In this document: positions 11,216-23,926 of the stretch, one piece after another | Numbering within the stretch: position 1 is the stretch's first letter | Layout: each line of letters opens with the position of its first letter | From: Pyxicephalus adspersus | Taxonomy: Eukaryota > Chordata > Amphibia > Anura > Pyxicephalidae | NCBI RefSeq assembly: GCF_032062135.1 | Contig: NC_092863.1 | Span: forward strand, 17,827,926-17,891,925 | Length of the DNA stretch: 64,000 nucleotides | Reading direction: 5' to 3' | Notes under the pieces: generated by a model | Database searches by the model: none | What the model saw: only the letters and a program-made list of their open reading frames with translations | What the model was told of the DNA's origin: nothing | Program-made: the position numbers and the translations under genes

Positions 11216-11640
11216 GGTAAAGTGTACCTAAACTCAACATTTTTACTTTGCAAAGAAGGGTAGGCAACCCTTCTAAATAAAGTAAAAATGTTTTTTTAAG
11301 TGCAAAAAAAGGGTGCAGCATCACCCCTTTAATTCCTAGTTGGACCACAGAGCCTCCCCGGGATACCTACGTCATGCATCCTGGGAGGTTCCGGCTGCCT
11401 CTTCAGAAGGGGCATTTTTTTTCCTTCCAGGGGAAAGAGCTGTCGATTTCATGCATGTTCAGTGAGATTGGCTCTCTTTTTCCCCCCTTCACAACAACTA
11501 CATCACTCTATCTGTGCAGTGCGAGATTGGGTGACGTAGCAAGAAGACCGGAACAGAAGATCGAAGATGCCGGAGCCCAGTGCTTCCTATGCGCCGGGAC
11601 AAAGAGGAATCTCAGAACTAAACCTTTTAAGTAAATAAAA
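11216..11640. repeat. Second copy of the 4285-4715 repeat family
   Basis: AT-rich left arm with an internal hairpin (TTTTTACTTTGCAAAGAAGG against AAATAAAGTAAAAATG), then the GC-rich block with CCGGGATACCTACGTCATGC. Opposite orientation to the copy in CASC3 intron 2. Confidence 0.55.
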
Positions 11641-11656
11641 ACCACAATTGTCCCTA

Positions 11657-11785
11657 GACTGTGACTGTGGACATTAGATTGTGAGCCGCTTTGAGGGATA
11701 ATTAGTGACATGACTATGGACTTTGTAAAGCGCTACGTAATATGTCAGTGCTATATAAATTCAGTGTAATTATAATAATTGTGCA
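11657..11785 (+). repeat. SINE 3' half, truncated
   Basis: GACATTAGATTGTGAGCC, TAGTGACATGACTATGGACT and the CTATATAAAT tail match the 3' half of the SINE at 19386. The tRNA-like head is absent. Confidence 0.7.
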
Positions 11786-11801
11786 TTTAGCCATGTCTTG
11801 A

Positions 11802-12058
11802 CTTTACCTTAAAGTTGAAAATCAACGATCAAGCAGGTCCTTTTTGTGGAAAGGGACAGGTAATATCCCTTCTGCAATAAAACATACCTGCCTCATCCCA
11901 TAAATCCTGGCATCAGCCAACCAAGATGGTAAAGACTCCAGGAAAAATATCTGGTGAAGAGGCCAGATGAATCCATGTACAAATTTCAATCAAGCAGGTA
12001 ATGGCATTTTATTGAAGGGAGAGCACCTTATTTTGTTGGGTATAGTTACACTTTAGGG
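11802..12058. repeat. Dispersed repeat, also at 50870-51190
   Basis: Shares GGGACAGGTAATATCCCTTC, TGCAATAAAAC and a terminal TACACTTTAGGG with the 50870 copy (GGACAGGCATATCCCTTCTG, TTTCACTTTAAA). Ends look like short inverted repeats (ACTTTACCTTAAAGT). Probable MITE. Confidence 0.5.
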
Positions 12059-12828
12059 ATATTTCTACCCTTAGTGGAAAGCCGCTTAGCCAAATGAGCT
12101 GTAAATCCAGCAACAAAGAACACCCACATGAAATCCACATGAAACTTCTGCAGGTTCTTTCACCCCCATATACCCATTACTACCACACATATATACAAAT
12201 AAACAGCTGCATCTCCAGAGCCATTACCCTAAACACTCATTTGGGTGAAAGAAGTTCAGAATATTTACTTCACCCATTCATGTGCAGATTTTTTTCATAT
12301 GAACAGATGACTGAAGTGATCAGGAATTTTCTTTAGTAACTGAGTCTTATGTTGTGGGCAGCTGTACCCAGCACATTAGGTTTCTGAAAGAATAACAGAG
12401 ATGTTTCTGCCTATGCAGCCTTTTTCAAAGAACTAAAACATGGGGAAATGATCATGAGGAGCAATGTACGGGGTATTATTTTTGTTTATTTTGCCTTGAC
12501 CATATCTGTGTACAGACATATCACTATAATTGCTGGAAATTATCGTTGGTGTTCAATTTTAGCCACAGTAGGGATGAACGAGCACTGTGCGGACAGCACT
12601 GTTTGTACTAAGATGGGAGGAGAAGGAGAGCTAAGACAGGACAGATCAAAAAACGACATTCCTAACAATTTGATGTTTTTATATCCTTATCTAGGAAGGA
12701 AACATTAGAAAGGAATATTCAGCTTGTATAGTGTAGTGGATTACTGTTAGTACTGAATGAACAAAATAGCTGAAACATAAGTAGTCCTGCACTGTCTGAC
12801 TAGATCTACATTTTCAGTATATCTCTAA

Positions 12829-13000
12829 GCCAGTTTTTATCAACCTTTTTAACATGGGGGAACCCTTGAAATAACTTTCAGGTCTTCAGGGAACCTCTGC
12901 ATGGTGGTCAGAAGGAATAATACCTCCTACATTGCAGGCCATAGGGAATAATGTCACCTTAACAGATAGCTAAAAAGATCATGGGTGTCACTTAAACTGA
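12829..13000. repeat. Probable hAT-type MITE remnant
   Basis: The stretch ATCAACCTTTTTAACATGGG followed by GGAACCCTTGAAATAACTTT and CAGGTCTTCAGGGAACC resembles a dispersed vertebrate hAT-derived repeat end. One end only; right boundary unclear. Confidence 0.4.
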
Positions 13001-15689
13001 TCTAAGTCTTTGCAATGGCATGTTTATGTAGTTACAGTAATATACTGTAATATGCTAACCAGAATGATTGGCACTGCCACACACTTACAGTTGGGGGCAA
13101 CAAATCCACACTGCACATCACATGACATATGCCATGTATTGTTGTGAGATGCATTTAAATAAAAAAGAGAGGCAGGTCTGTTTTATGTGTTTATGTGCGC
13201 CATCCCATGCATGCTCATTCACACTGCATATACTCTGAATAGGGCCCTAGGGTTCTCTGCATATTTTGACAAATCAGTCTTGATTTTGTGTCTGCTGGAG
13301 TTTTTCCCACTTGTTTTGAATAGTAACAGAATTTTAAGTGTTTTTTTTTTAGTCTTTACCCTTGTTAACATTACTATTACTTCAAAAACATGCATGCATT
13401 GCATTGCAAATTAGATAGATTCTCCAATATTTGCGAATCTGTTTTACAAACAAATATTTTCAGTAACAAAGTATTAAAATTAACATACAGCAGACTATCA
13501 CAATCACACTGCTCATTTTATTGATGACTGTGTAGTAAATTGATGCCATGGATATTTGAAGCATTGAAAACTGCAAAACTTATGCTGCTTAAAATTCTAC
13601 AGTTAAAACTCTAACAACCTTTACAGCTCACCAAATTAGATTCACCTGTAAATATCCCTATGTATTCATTCCATGTGCAATATGTGTTAATAATTACCAT
13701 TTACAAAAAAAAATTCCTAGGACGATAAACATCTCCCCTCTCACTCAGTGGCATCGACATCCTCACCCAATTTTTTTGTGGGTTCAGAATCTTAAGCAAT
13801 TTTATTTGGCCAGAGTGACACAATGATATAAGGGAGTTAATCTATTCACTAAAAGTTACTGTTTATCCAGAGGACTAGTAATAAACAAAGTTCCACAGAA
13901 CAACAGAGATTTCACACAAACTGAGAAGAGCATTTTAGTAGCAGAACGCCACACAAACTTTCAAGCCATGGTTATGAAAATGTTACGGTTTGGGGTTACT
14001 TTGCCGCTTCAGGATCTGGGCAGCTTACAGTGAACTATAAATTCTTCATTGTATCACCATGTGCTTGATAGGGATGCTTCTGATTCTGTATGCAAGCAGC
14101 ACTGAACCAATCAAACTCTGTAGGTGCAGGGTTAAATTTGCCCATTTTCATGTCAGTGCAATTTGCATTTCATTAGTATCTCATTGACCATCTCCAGTGC
14201 TTAATTCAAATCTGATGGTCATCTGTAAAAATAAGTTGATGTTTTACAGTGAGTAATTCTTTTAACATACTTTTCATCAAATTTACAGTGATATCTACCA
14301 AGGAATGGTTCTAAAAGAAATGAAGAATCAACCCAATCAAAGCCCTGATTTGAATCCAAACTGCTTTTAAAAGGATGGCTAATAACCTCCTCAGAGTGGT
14401 AACTGGTAACTACTTTCTTTCTCTTTCCTCTGCTTTTTTCCAGTATAAGAGACATTGCTCTCTTTGGTTTGCTTTGTATTTACGCGATCACTCATTTCAA
14501 AACTATTGCAATGGTAACTCTTCATTTCCCACTTGTATGGTGTCTTGACAAACTCATATTCTCCTGCGGCCTACAATAATGTTTGTATGACACACAAATT
14601 TACTTATCCACCCGTTTTACCTCTTTCTGCCCAGCACAAAGTTTCATGTTGCCGCTCTGCTATCTTATTGTGGACGGTTGACATATACCTAAAACTCTAT
14701 CTTTCTTCCTGTAAATACCACTGTCATTTCCCCCACCCCAAGGCATGATGTCCTTAGGTGTCACATTTTTCTCTGTACTGTGCACATCCAGAACATTTCT
14801 AGGTCCTGCTAGTTTCACCTTTGCGACATCTCTATAAAAAGCCCCTTCCTGTCTCCAGAAATCCCTAAACCCCTGGTACCCACTTTCATTATCTCTCGGA
14901 TCCGCTTCTGCAATGTCCCCTTTTCCAGTGGCGGATGTAGCTAGCAGTGGGCCCATGTGCAGAACTGATTTCGTACCCCCTGTGTGTTTTGGCATAATTT
15001 TGTTGCACTATCAAAGAAATATATTATAATTTATTATTTTAGATATTGTATTACCTATGGCCTTTAGTTATGTTCAGCACTGTATTGCTTTGCTTATTTT
15101 AATGATGTTACAGCTAATATAAAAATATTTTAGTTCGAGTTTATTAAGTTTAATTGCAATAATCAGCCCTTTATTGATATAGAAAAAGATTGGGAGAAAC
15201 CTGGAGGGACAATAGGAAAAATCCCAGACTGATACAAAAGAAAAGTTAGAGTAAAAGCAGAAATGGCTGAAGTCCATGAATTGAAGCAAAGTAAAAAATG
15301 TTATATGCTTAGAGTATGGCAATAGTTTAGCATGGTTTGCTTATATAAACCTGTATTGTTAATTGTTTTCATTGTGCTTGCTTGTTCATCTTTCTGTTTA
15401 ATTCACTAAAGATACACATACACCTTTATATTGTGTATTTGCCTATACTCCCTTGAAGACTGTAGAACCAAAACTAATATTTAGCCAAGCACTGAACAGT
15501 TTTCTCTTAAGCGCCCCTATGAAAGTTTCACAATGTCTTGTCAGTGAAGTCCACCTAAAGCATACATACTGGGATGAAGTGACAACAATGCTGCACTGTC
15601 ACTCTTATGTAGTCTAGTCCCTTTTTCATACAAATCAAACAATATTACATACATTCCGACATTTAAATAAATGAATCCCAAAACATGTT
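13001..15689. other. Intergenic, downstream of MSL1
   Basis: No gene seen. Only a weak repeat fragment at about 14930-15000 (CCAGTGGCGGATGTAGCTAG, also near 42094 and 43556) is recognisable. Confidence 0.6.
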
Positions 15690-15695
15690 TGTAAT

Positions 15696-15701
15696 TTTAT
15701 T
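15696..15701 (-). terminator. MSL1: Candidate MSL1 poly(A) signal, distal
   Basis: AATAAA on the minus strand in the context AACAATAAAATTACAAAC, followed by a GT-containing stretch. A second AATAAA lies upstream at 15859-15854. Which is used cannot be told. Confidence 0.4.
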
Positions 15702-15853
15702 GTTAAAAACAAAAAAAGGGAACAACGTAACAAAAATTTTTCATTGCTCAAAACATAACAAGCTTATAACATTTCTCATAGTCCTCCCCATCAATACTGA
15801 TCTAACTTTGAAAAAATAAACTCAAATTAAATCTCCCCAAGCTTTTTTTAAAT

Positions 15854-15859
15854 TTTATT
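15854..15859 (-). terminator. MSL1: Candidate MSL1 poly(A) signal, proximal
   Basis: AATAAA on the minus strand within TGTAAATAAAATTTAAAA, about 3.2 kb after the stop codon. Confidence 0.4.
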
Positions 15860-18800
15860 TACAAAGAAAACAAATAATTTCTCCCAGACATTACTTATCT
15901 TTAAAATATTTACACTGAAAAATTATTTTACACATTAGAAAAACAAACTGAGAAAGGTGAATCGTTTGTGAAAATGTAAACTGCTTTTTGCACTGTGATG
16001 GCATATAGTCCAGACAACACCCCGATATTTGGAAAACAATGATGTGCAGGCCCCTCTGGCGGGACGTAGACGCTTTCCTTTCACAGTGCATAAAACTTGT
16101 GTAAAACGGTCTTCCGTATGCAAGGCGGACAAGATAGCAGTTCGCTTTAACAATAAACACCATTAACTTTCAGTGAGGTAAGAACTGTTTCAGGGACCCT
16201 GGCCTGGAGCACAGAAAGTTTCCTCCTGTTGGTACCCACTAACTATAAACAGCAAAATTGTCCAAAACGTACAGATATGACCTTATCATGGTCGGTCTCA
16301 ACGTTAATTGAAATAGAGTATGTTAGGTATTATGAAGCTGAAATATGAACATGGGTTCAGTTCACAAAAATACTGCCTTCTAGAAAACAAAAAATATAAT
16401 TGAAAGAGAAATTCCACTTTCAGAGAGAACTTCTCATCCCCCTAAGCAATGATTTATATTCCCGCTGTCAGGAACTGATGTTTATGTTAAATGCTTTTAG
16501 TTCTGTCGGCTTTTTCTCTGCCAGCAGCAAATAAGATAGATGCTGCAGTAGAAATCAATTTTATTTTACAGTAGGCACTGTGTCAGCGTTATGGCAAGGG
16601 GAAAGGGGGCATTAAAGTGCTGAATGCTATGTTTTACCACGGCACTGCTTAATCAGCAGAATGACAAGGTCTGATATAGAGGGAATCCTTCCTGACTGAC
16701 ACTGTTGGAAAACACAAGGGAATCACACACAGTCTCTCTGAAAATAGAAACCTCCTTTAAAGCAAATTTGAATAGTGCACGGTAAAGGGTACGGTACTTT
16801 TACTTAAAGGAAACTTTTCCCGAGAGAAACCCAAAAATGCCATTGCAAACTTTAAACTTGGACTTTAGCATTTTATATAAATGAACTTGAACAAGTAGGT
16901 AGATGAAATTCACTTCAGCCCCCATATTGCTCACCTATTCTAGGTCAATTCCTTAAAATATATAAGCAGGCAAAGCAGTATAATATTAAGCATTGGCTGC
17001 ATTTGTTACTCTCAGGAATAGACATTAGGTTACATGGTCAACTTTACTGGATATAAAGCACCCGTGTGCCTTCCTATATTCACTGAACCCCACTGTCCCA
17101 GGGTTTACAACTGCCAGCAGCACTGCTTTAACGAGTGGTCCAGTGTCATGCACTTTAATAATTCAGACCAATTGGTTTGCATTATTCCTTACAAGCCAGT
17201 GCAAGGAGACCACTTCCCTTATTATTACCAGGACATACAGAGACAACACTGCTGGAAGACTGGTCTACAGGGTATATTCTTCATTTTATGGGGCAAATAG
17301 ATATCAATCCAGTAAGGTGGGCTATGGGTGCCTGATAGCTGTATCAAAAAGTAAAAGAACAGCAATACTTTGAATAAACTAAAAATCAGCTTTTATGAGC
17401 AATGCGGAAAACAGAGGGTGAAAACATTTAATGGATGTGGCAGAAACGCCCATACTTCTGTTTTGTATCTAACAGGAAAGGTTTACACAATGACTAGGAC
17501 AATTTTGACACCAGGGGGGACAGCACACACCAATGAACTGTGGGACCTACAGCAGAGATATTAACAAGCATCAGGATGAGCAAACTGATTTGCTGAGGAA
17601 CTAAGGAATTTTTCTTTTTCCTAAAACTTGTAACAAGTATTACATTTACCTAAATGTGTGTATGCAGATTGGTCCAGCGTGCGGAGCAGTTTATGAATTG
17701 TCATTATCTGAATTTGCAGATGGAATAAAACACATTGTGCCAATTGAAAATATGTGATCTGTCAAAAAGGATGAATTTCACTGGCCGATTTGCTCATCTA
17801 TGATGCAAGTGTGACACTTGGTAAACAGTGAAGAGAAATGCAATGACAAGTTATGCGACTATTGAGATAGCAGCAATTATAAATGCCATATAAAAAGCAT
17901 TAAGTGGAACTTCAGGTAAAGCTTTTATGCTTTAAAGAAAAAAAAGATAAAAAGCAAAGTAGGAGTTGTCAGATTCTGCCCAAGAGAGAGATTTGCCCTT
18001 AAATTTAGCTCTGTGAAAGTTGATTTGCAAGGCAGGATGTCTTTCTGGTGACACAGACAGCAATAATATTTGTTTTTATTTTCTTTGGTAAGGGTGAGAA
18101 CCTATCTGGCCCTTATGTCCTAGCCTTCATTTCCGCTCCTATGATCAGCTACAACAGCATTTAAGAAAATATCACAGAGAATTTCCTGCAAATATTTTGA
18201 TTGGTAAAACAGCTCACGTATATGTAAGGTATATTGTTTAGCTGAAGTTCCACTTTAGGAGGATGTTCTTGCACAGGTTAGGAGGATGTTATTGCACAGG
18301 TTAGAAGACTGGCTTTCCTACTAATTGCTAGCACACCCAAATAGACAGCTTCAGCTTTTATGATTCCCCCCCCCTATTATCTTTCTTTCTATAAGGTGAT
18401 CCCAGTTTTGGTTCCTTCGGAGGCTGAGCTTAAGACACACAGATGTTCTACACTTGCTTCATGTGTGGGGCACCGACAGTAGACAGCATTTTGCATCTGG
18501 TTAAACATTCAGATAAGAAATTGCTAGGCTTCATAAGATAATAAGAAATTTCCATACTGTGGACTGGTAAACTTCTTGCTCACTGTTTTGAATGTGCCTA
18601 GAAGGGAAGATCCTCTATGAAAGCACTTAGTACTGTTAAGCAGCACAGGGACATTAACAACAATATGTTGTAACACTGAAATGGGTAAAACAAATGGGGA
18701 GAAAAAAGGAAAAAAAATATGACAAATACTCTGCATAGATGAGGCAATAAAGATGATACAAAAAGTTATGAAGTTTATGTATAAAAATAAATTGACAATA

Positions 18801-19046
18801 TTTTGCTCCAGAAGCATTTAAAAAGTTTAGGTGACGAACTAAAGCACAAAAAGAAAAAAAAATTATATATAGGAAAATCCAGATTGATGGAGAATAACTT
18901 CCAAGCCAGTGGGGTCTGAAATACATTGCAGGCCACGCTTGAGGGTAAAGAGAAAGGCAACATTAACCCCCTGGGTCTTGTACACATCAACTTGCAGTGC
19001 ATATATTTCAGTATTTAAAGGTTGTCACAAGACAAGGGTTGCCTGG

Positions 19047-19137
19047 CTATTTACGAGGTGTCCTGTGTGGGGTTTGCTTCTTCTGCATTTCAAGACGACA
19101 TCGACTCCGCTCATCCAGCCAAGGGAGCTCAAAATTC
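19047..19137 (-). CDS. MSL1: MSL1 terminal coding exon 8
   Basis: 91 nt from a CATAG acceptor, encoding NFELPWLDERSRCRLEMQKK then QTPHRTPRK and a TAG stop at 19049-19047. The C-terminus matches human TPHRTCRK. Confidence 0.95.
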
Positions 19138-22100
19138 CTATGAAGCATAAAAGAGTAAAAAATTAGAATTTTCAAAAAGTCAGGTTGTAAACATAACAAA
19201 AGACATCTTCTGATTCATATACATATGAACATCAGATACATGTGGGCTACATAGGCCTGCCACTGCTGACCTCTTCTGCACATACTTCATTTCAGTCATG
19301 AACCATGTGGCTTTTTAAACTACATAATCATTTTGGGCTCAATGAAAAGTACTGAAGCTAGAGAAAGCCAACCAAATATTGTAGATGGCCAAAGAGTTAG
19401 CACTCCAGCCTTTGCAGCGCTAGGTCCCAGGTTCGAATCCCAGCCAGGACATTATCTGCATGGAGTTTGCAGTTTCTCTCTGGTTACTCCAGTTTCCTCC
19501 CACATCCCAAAAACATGCAGTTAGGTTAACTAGCTTCCCCCTAAACTGACCTTAGACTACATTAATGACATATGACTATGGTAGGGACATTAGATTGTAA
19601 GCTCCTTTGAGGGACAGTAAGTGACATGACTATGGACCTTGTACAGCGCTGCGTAAAATAATGGCACTATATAAATCCTGTGTAATAATAATAATAAATA
19701 GAATAAAAAACACTTTGCTTTAAAAGAATAATTTACATCAGAATGGTACCTTTTTAAAAATTTACTTTAGTTGTCACTATGCAATTAACGTTCAGTGTTT
19801 ATAGCCTATTGGCATTAGAGAGCTCAGTATTGCGGTAATGCATCCAGTACAATCTCGCATATGTGCCAAACAGGAGATATGGTCTACAAATTGAAAACAT
19901 GTTAGTTCATCTAGCAGACTAGTACTGAAAAAACTGCAATTGTTATCTATGGCTCAATCCCATCTCAATCTTGGTGCTGAGAGCAGGATTGCATAAGGCA
20001 ATGGAGTGGCGAGGGAGAAACATTTATACAGTTACAGCCACATTTTATTTTTTTAAACATAAAACCTGTTATAAGTACTCCTGGAAATGTATACTTTGTC
20101 CCCAACACTAAGATTTACTGGACAGCTTGGGTACTTGTTTATTAAAGCACATTTATTAACCATATACAGTAACTAGAACACAAATTTGAGACTGTGGGCT
20201 TTTAGGGCAGGTGGTGAGTTGGATAAAAGTTATTGGACGGTGTACTTACTGTGGGGTTATTTTAGGAAGGGATCGTCCAAATGCCACAACAGGGAGGTAG
20301 GGGGTAATCATCACAGACTCCACTGTAACAAAAAATTATTGATAAAAAGATTAAACAGAGAAAAAAAAAAAAGAAAAATGTGATAGGAATGTAGTTGCTA
20401 ATCTTGTCTAAGAAAATCTGCAGCTCATGGGAATACTGCTCTCTGGTGTACATTTCCTAATAACAGTCCCTACCCAATAATAAATACTTCACCATATAAG
20501 CAAAAGGCTAAAGGAAAACCCCCAATAAAAATAATTTTACAAAAGCAACACGAAAATATCTATAAAAGCCTTTAGAACAGGGACCTCTATTTGTGGCGAT
20601 TACTATACTGTCCCTGCACAATTTAGTTCATGTATCACATCTAAGCAATTCTGCATTACAAATTGTTTGCCGTTATCTTCTGTACCCAACATGCTTAATC
20701 ACCATTTTAGGATAAAAATCTGTGGGTGAAGAAAATACATAATTGCAGTTTGGTGGCATTTTCTTTAGATGTAGCAGTGACCAAGGTTTAGCTTACCATC
20801 ATCAGGTTCTGGGAAGAAGGAGGTGACCTCCGGCTCACTTTCCTGACTGCCCTTCTTTTTGTACATCCTTAGCTGCAGACGTTGCAAAATTCTCTGCTCA
20901 CGGATCCTCTGGATGTCCCACCTTAATGAAAAGTATAAAGAATAAGATGTAAGTATAAAGAAGTATAAAGATTAAGTGTAAGAGTCAGCACTAAAGGCTT
21001 ATATTACATTTACCTGTGAAACATGGGTTGCCCATAAATAGGCTGACATTTGATCTTTAGGGACATAGCTGCACATGCTGTTCCAGTACTGCAATACTCT
21101 CCTCATGCTAGCTGCACAGAGCAAATAAACCCTTTTTTGTTCTTTAGTGAAAACATGATTGGTCTAAATGAAGGTAGAGTGCAATAATTAAGAATATCTC
21201 TTATGAATTATCGTCAGTGCTTCAATTGCTCTATTAGGGTATGTACACATATTGGATAAATACTGTATTAGTTGCACACACAGCACTGTTCCGCTCTATA
21301 GAGAAGAAAAGGGGGTGGACTAGTGAGGTGCACCCCACTTGATAGGAAAACACAGCAGTTACCCCTGCTTGCTTGTCTAATAATCTACCAGGAATAATCA
21401 ATGAATGATATTGGGGAACCGCTGCACACACACTAGATTTCCAATCACAATTGTTTGTTTCGGGCAACAAGCATTTAGCATGTGTATTACAGCCTTAAAG
21501 TTAAAAAAAAAAAAAAAATGCCTGATAATGAAGGTATAGCTTCCATGTGATGTGGTATGTGAAAAGTAACAGGATATTTGTAACTCAAAAGGCAAATATA
21601 GAACATGCAGACTAGAAACAAGTGCAATATTGATGTCTGATCTGTGTTTTGCTGCTCTTTCACTGCCCAACAGATTCAAATGTACAATTCAATGTACAAT
21701 TTCCTTCCTCATCTCTAACAGGGTAAATGGCATTACCCTGCCAGTGTTGTCATTTAGTAGATGCATAATTTCAAATCCACTGGTAGACTGATGACCTTCA
21801 TGGAAATTAAAAAAAAAAAAAAATCCTGTCCCCAAGCACTCACCGCTTTCTCCTCTTTTCATCTAGCTCTAACTTGGCATGTCTCTTTGCAAACACGGCA
21901 TCATCCAGGTTCTATAAAGAAGAGTAGTATTTAGGGGTACATTTAAAGATAAAGTTCAGAACCCCATGCTAGTCAAAGCATTAAGAAAATCTCTACTATT
22001 GTATTACAAGTAAAAAGAAAGCCCCAGAAGGAAGTTTTGTTATTTTATTAAAAATACACCAACTTACCTCCAGTATGTCTGCATCATTCAGGTTTTGAAG

Positions 22101-23894
22101 GGGCTCTATGGGGTGCTCTCTCCATGAAGGAACTATTAAAGAACACAAGATATAAGAACACACATAGAAGTGTAACATTCTCTGGTACAAAAATGTAAAC
22201 TTTAATGCTTGCAGCAATGCATTAGGACTTCATAAAAAAAACCTAGCATAGCTAATCAAATGTTCTGATCAGATCTAATAATAACCTAGCAGGTAAAGAC
22301 TATAGGTAAGAACACATTTTCACTATTTGCCGCCAGGAGAAGGACCCCTTGGGGGGGGAGGTGCACCGGCCAGAGCCGCCGACCATGTCCCCCTTATGAA
22401 TCGCAGGCTCAGGGTGGGTTGTGTCTCTGGGCGGGTCTGAGCCCGTGATAGGAGAGTGGGCCGGTTCTGGCATCATGATGTCACTGATGTCACATGTCAC
22501 AATGTCATGATGTCACAATAATGCATTACAATAGTGTGTGGCTTTGTGAATTTTTAGTAATGGATAGAATTTAATTTTTGTTTTGGGTACAGAGCTTTAA
22601 ATGTCATTTTTCTATTACCAATTACAAAGATCCATTTGATTGCTACACAAATTGCTCCCTATACCAGTGTCCTCTTCATATGTCCACTGATGATGATGCC
22701 TAAATGAAAGGTTTAGTCAAGGTGTCCTCTGTCGTCTCAATGCAGGAGTGGACTTTGCTCCCTAACCTAAGAATTCAATTGCAAGCTGCAAAATAAATGG
22801 CTGGGTGTTCACCTCCTGCAGAATCAATATTGCAGGCCGTCTTATCTATGCTTGCTTTGGCAGCACGCTTTCTACTCCAGAGAGAAAAAAAAAAAAAAAG
22901 CATGCCAGGAAGGTTTCTTTAAATGTTAGTAGAATCAATGCCATTTGCTAAAGGGGAAGAAGAAGCAATATGTGAAGCAATCCCCTAAGCAAATCTCTTG
23001 AGACAGAAGTAAAGAATTACACACAGGCCGTTGCCATGTCTGGTTGTAAAAGCGTGCATTAATCATGACAGTCATGTCCCTAATTTCAAGGTTAACTCCA
23101 ACCACAATTCATCAGATTAGTCACTGTTTATTCTTCCAGACAATCCAGCAAGGGGCTGTGTGGTCTGAATAGGACTGTAGGAGGCGGCTTTCACTGCCAT
23201 TCTGCCATCTACAGGCGAGATGTACTCATTGCAGGCTCTGAACCTGTATTTTGCACTTCACCTATATGCGATTGCATTTATTATCACTTTTTTTTTGAAT
23301 ACTAAGTAAGGGACCCATTTTCCTGCAGCCAGAAGTTGTGTTGCTGAGACTTTGGTAAAAAGATAACCGAGCAAAAAAACAGTTTTTCTACCCATTTTAG
23401 GAGGTCTAAGGCAATGTTTGTCTCAAATACACTGAAAACCACAGAATACCTTAACCAACACATGAGGGTGCACGTTAGCACAACAAGTACAGAATAAGTT
23501 CTTACTTGCCACACACTCTTCTTTCTTGGGGGAAGGTTCTCTCAGAGGGGAAGGAGGTGGCCGATGCCACCGGCATAGATACATGTCCATAGTAGAGAGG
23601 TAGGGCAGATCATCTGCTTCACTAGGGTTTGGGTCATTGTCCTTTAATGAAGATGCTGCGGTGCTGCTCCATACAGATCGTAGCGGGGTATCTACAGGAG
23701 ACTGCGATTTCTCAGAAGTCTCTTTATGGCGCAGCTCTCGCCGATCTCCTGCCTCTGGTACAGAGCCTCCAGGCTCAGTTTCTGATACTTCTACTGGCAA
23801 ACGGGACATTTTGCCCTTCATCTTTGCCAAGTCAGAAGATAGTCTCTTAACAGGGGTCCTGTGTTCTGCACGACCAAAAGCAGACTTCCTAAGA

Positions 23895-23926
<32 letters not shown>

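Larger units (their letters stand above)
15690..19046 (-). other. MSL1: Probable MSL1 3' untranslated region
   Basis: This 3.3 kb between the MSL1 stop and the first convincing poly(A) signals is AT-rich, has no long frame and, unlike the flanks, contains none of the repeat families seen elsewhere in the window. A long repeat-poor stretch after a stop codon suggests retained 3'UTR. Extent is inferred; an earlier cleavage site is possible. Confidence 0.5.

Noticed and set aside
17034..17564. Frames of 88, 76 and 64 residues on the plus strand
   Set aside because: Antisense to the probable MSL1 3'UTR, no domain, low complexity absent but no conserved motif either; length expected by chance.
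19386..19460. tRNA gene from the GGTTCGAATCC box
   Set aside because: It is the head of a SINE with two other copies; the cloverleaf is not intact and a long SINE body follows.
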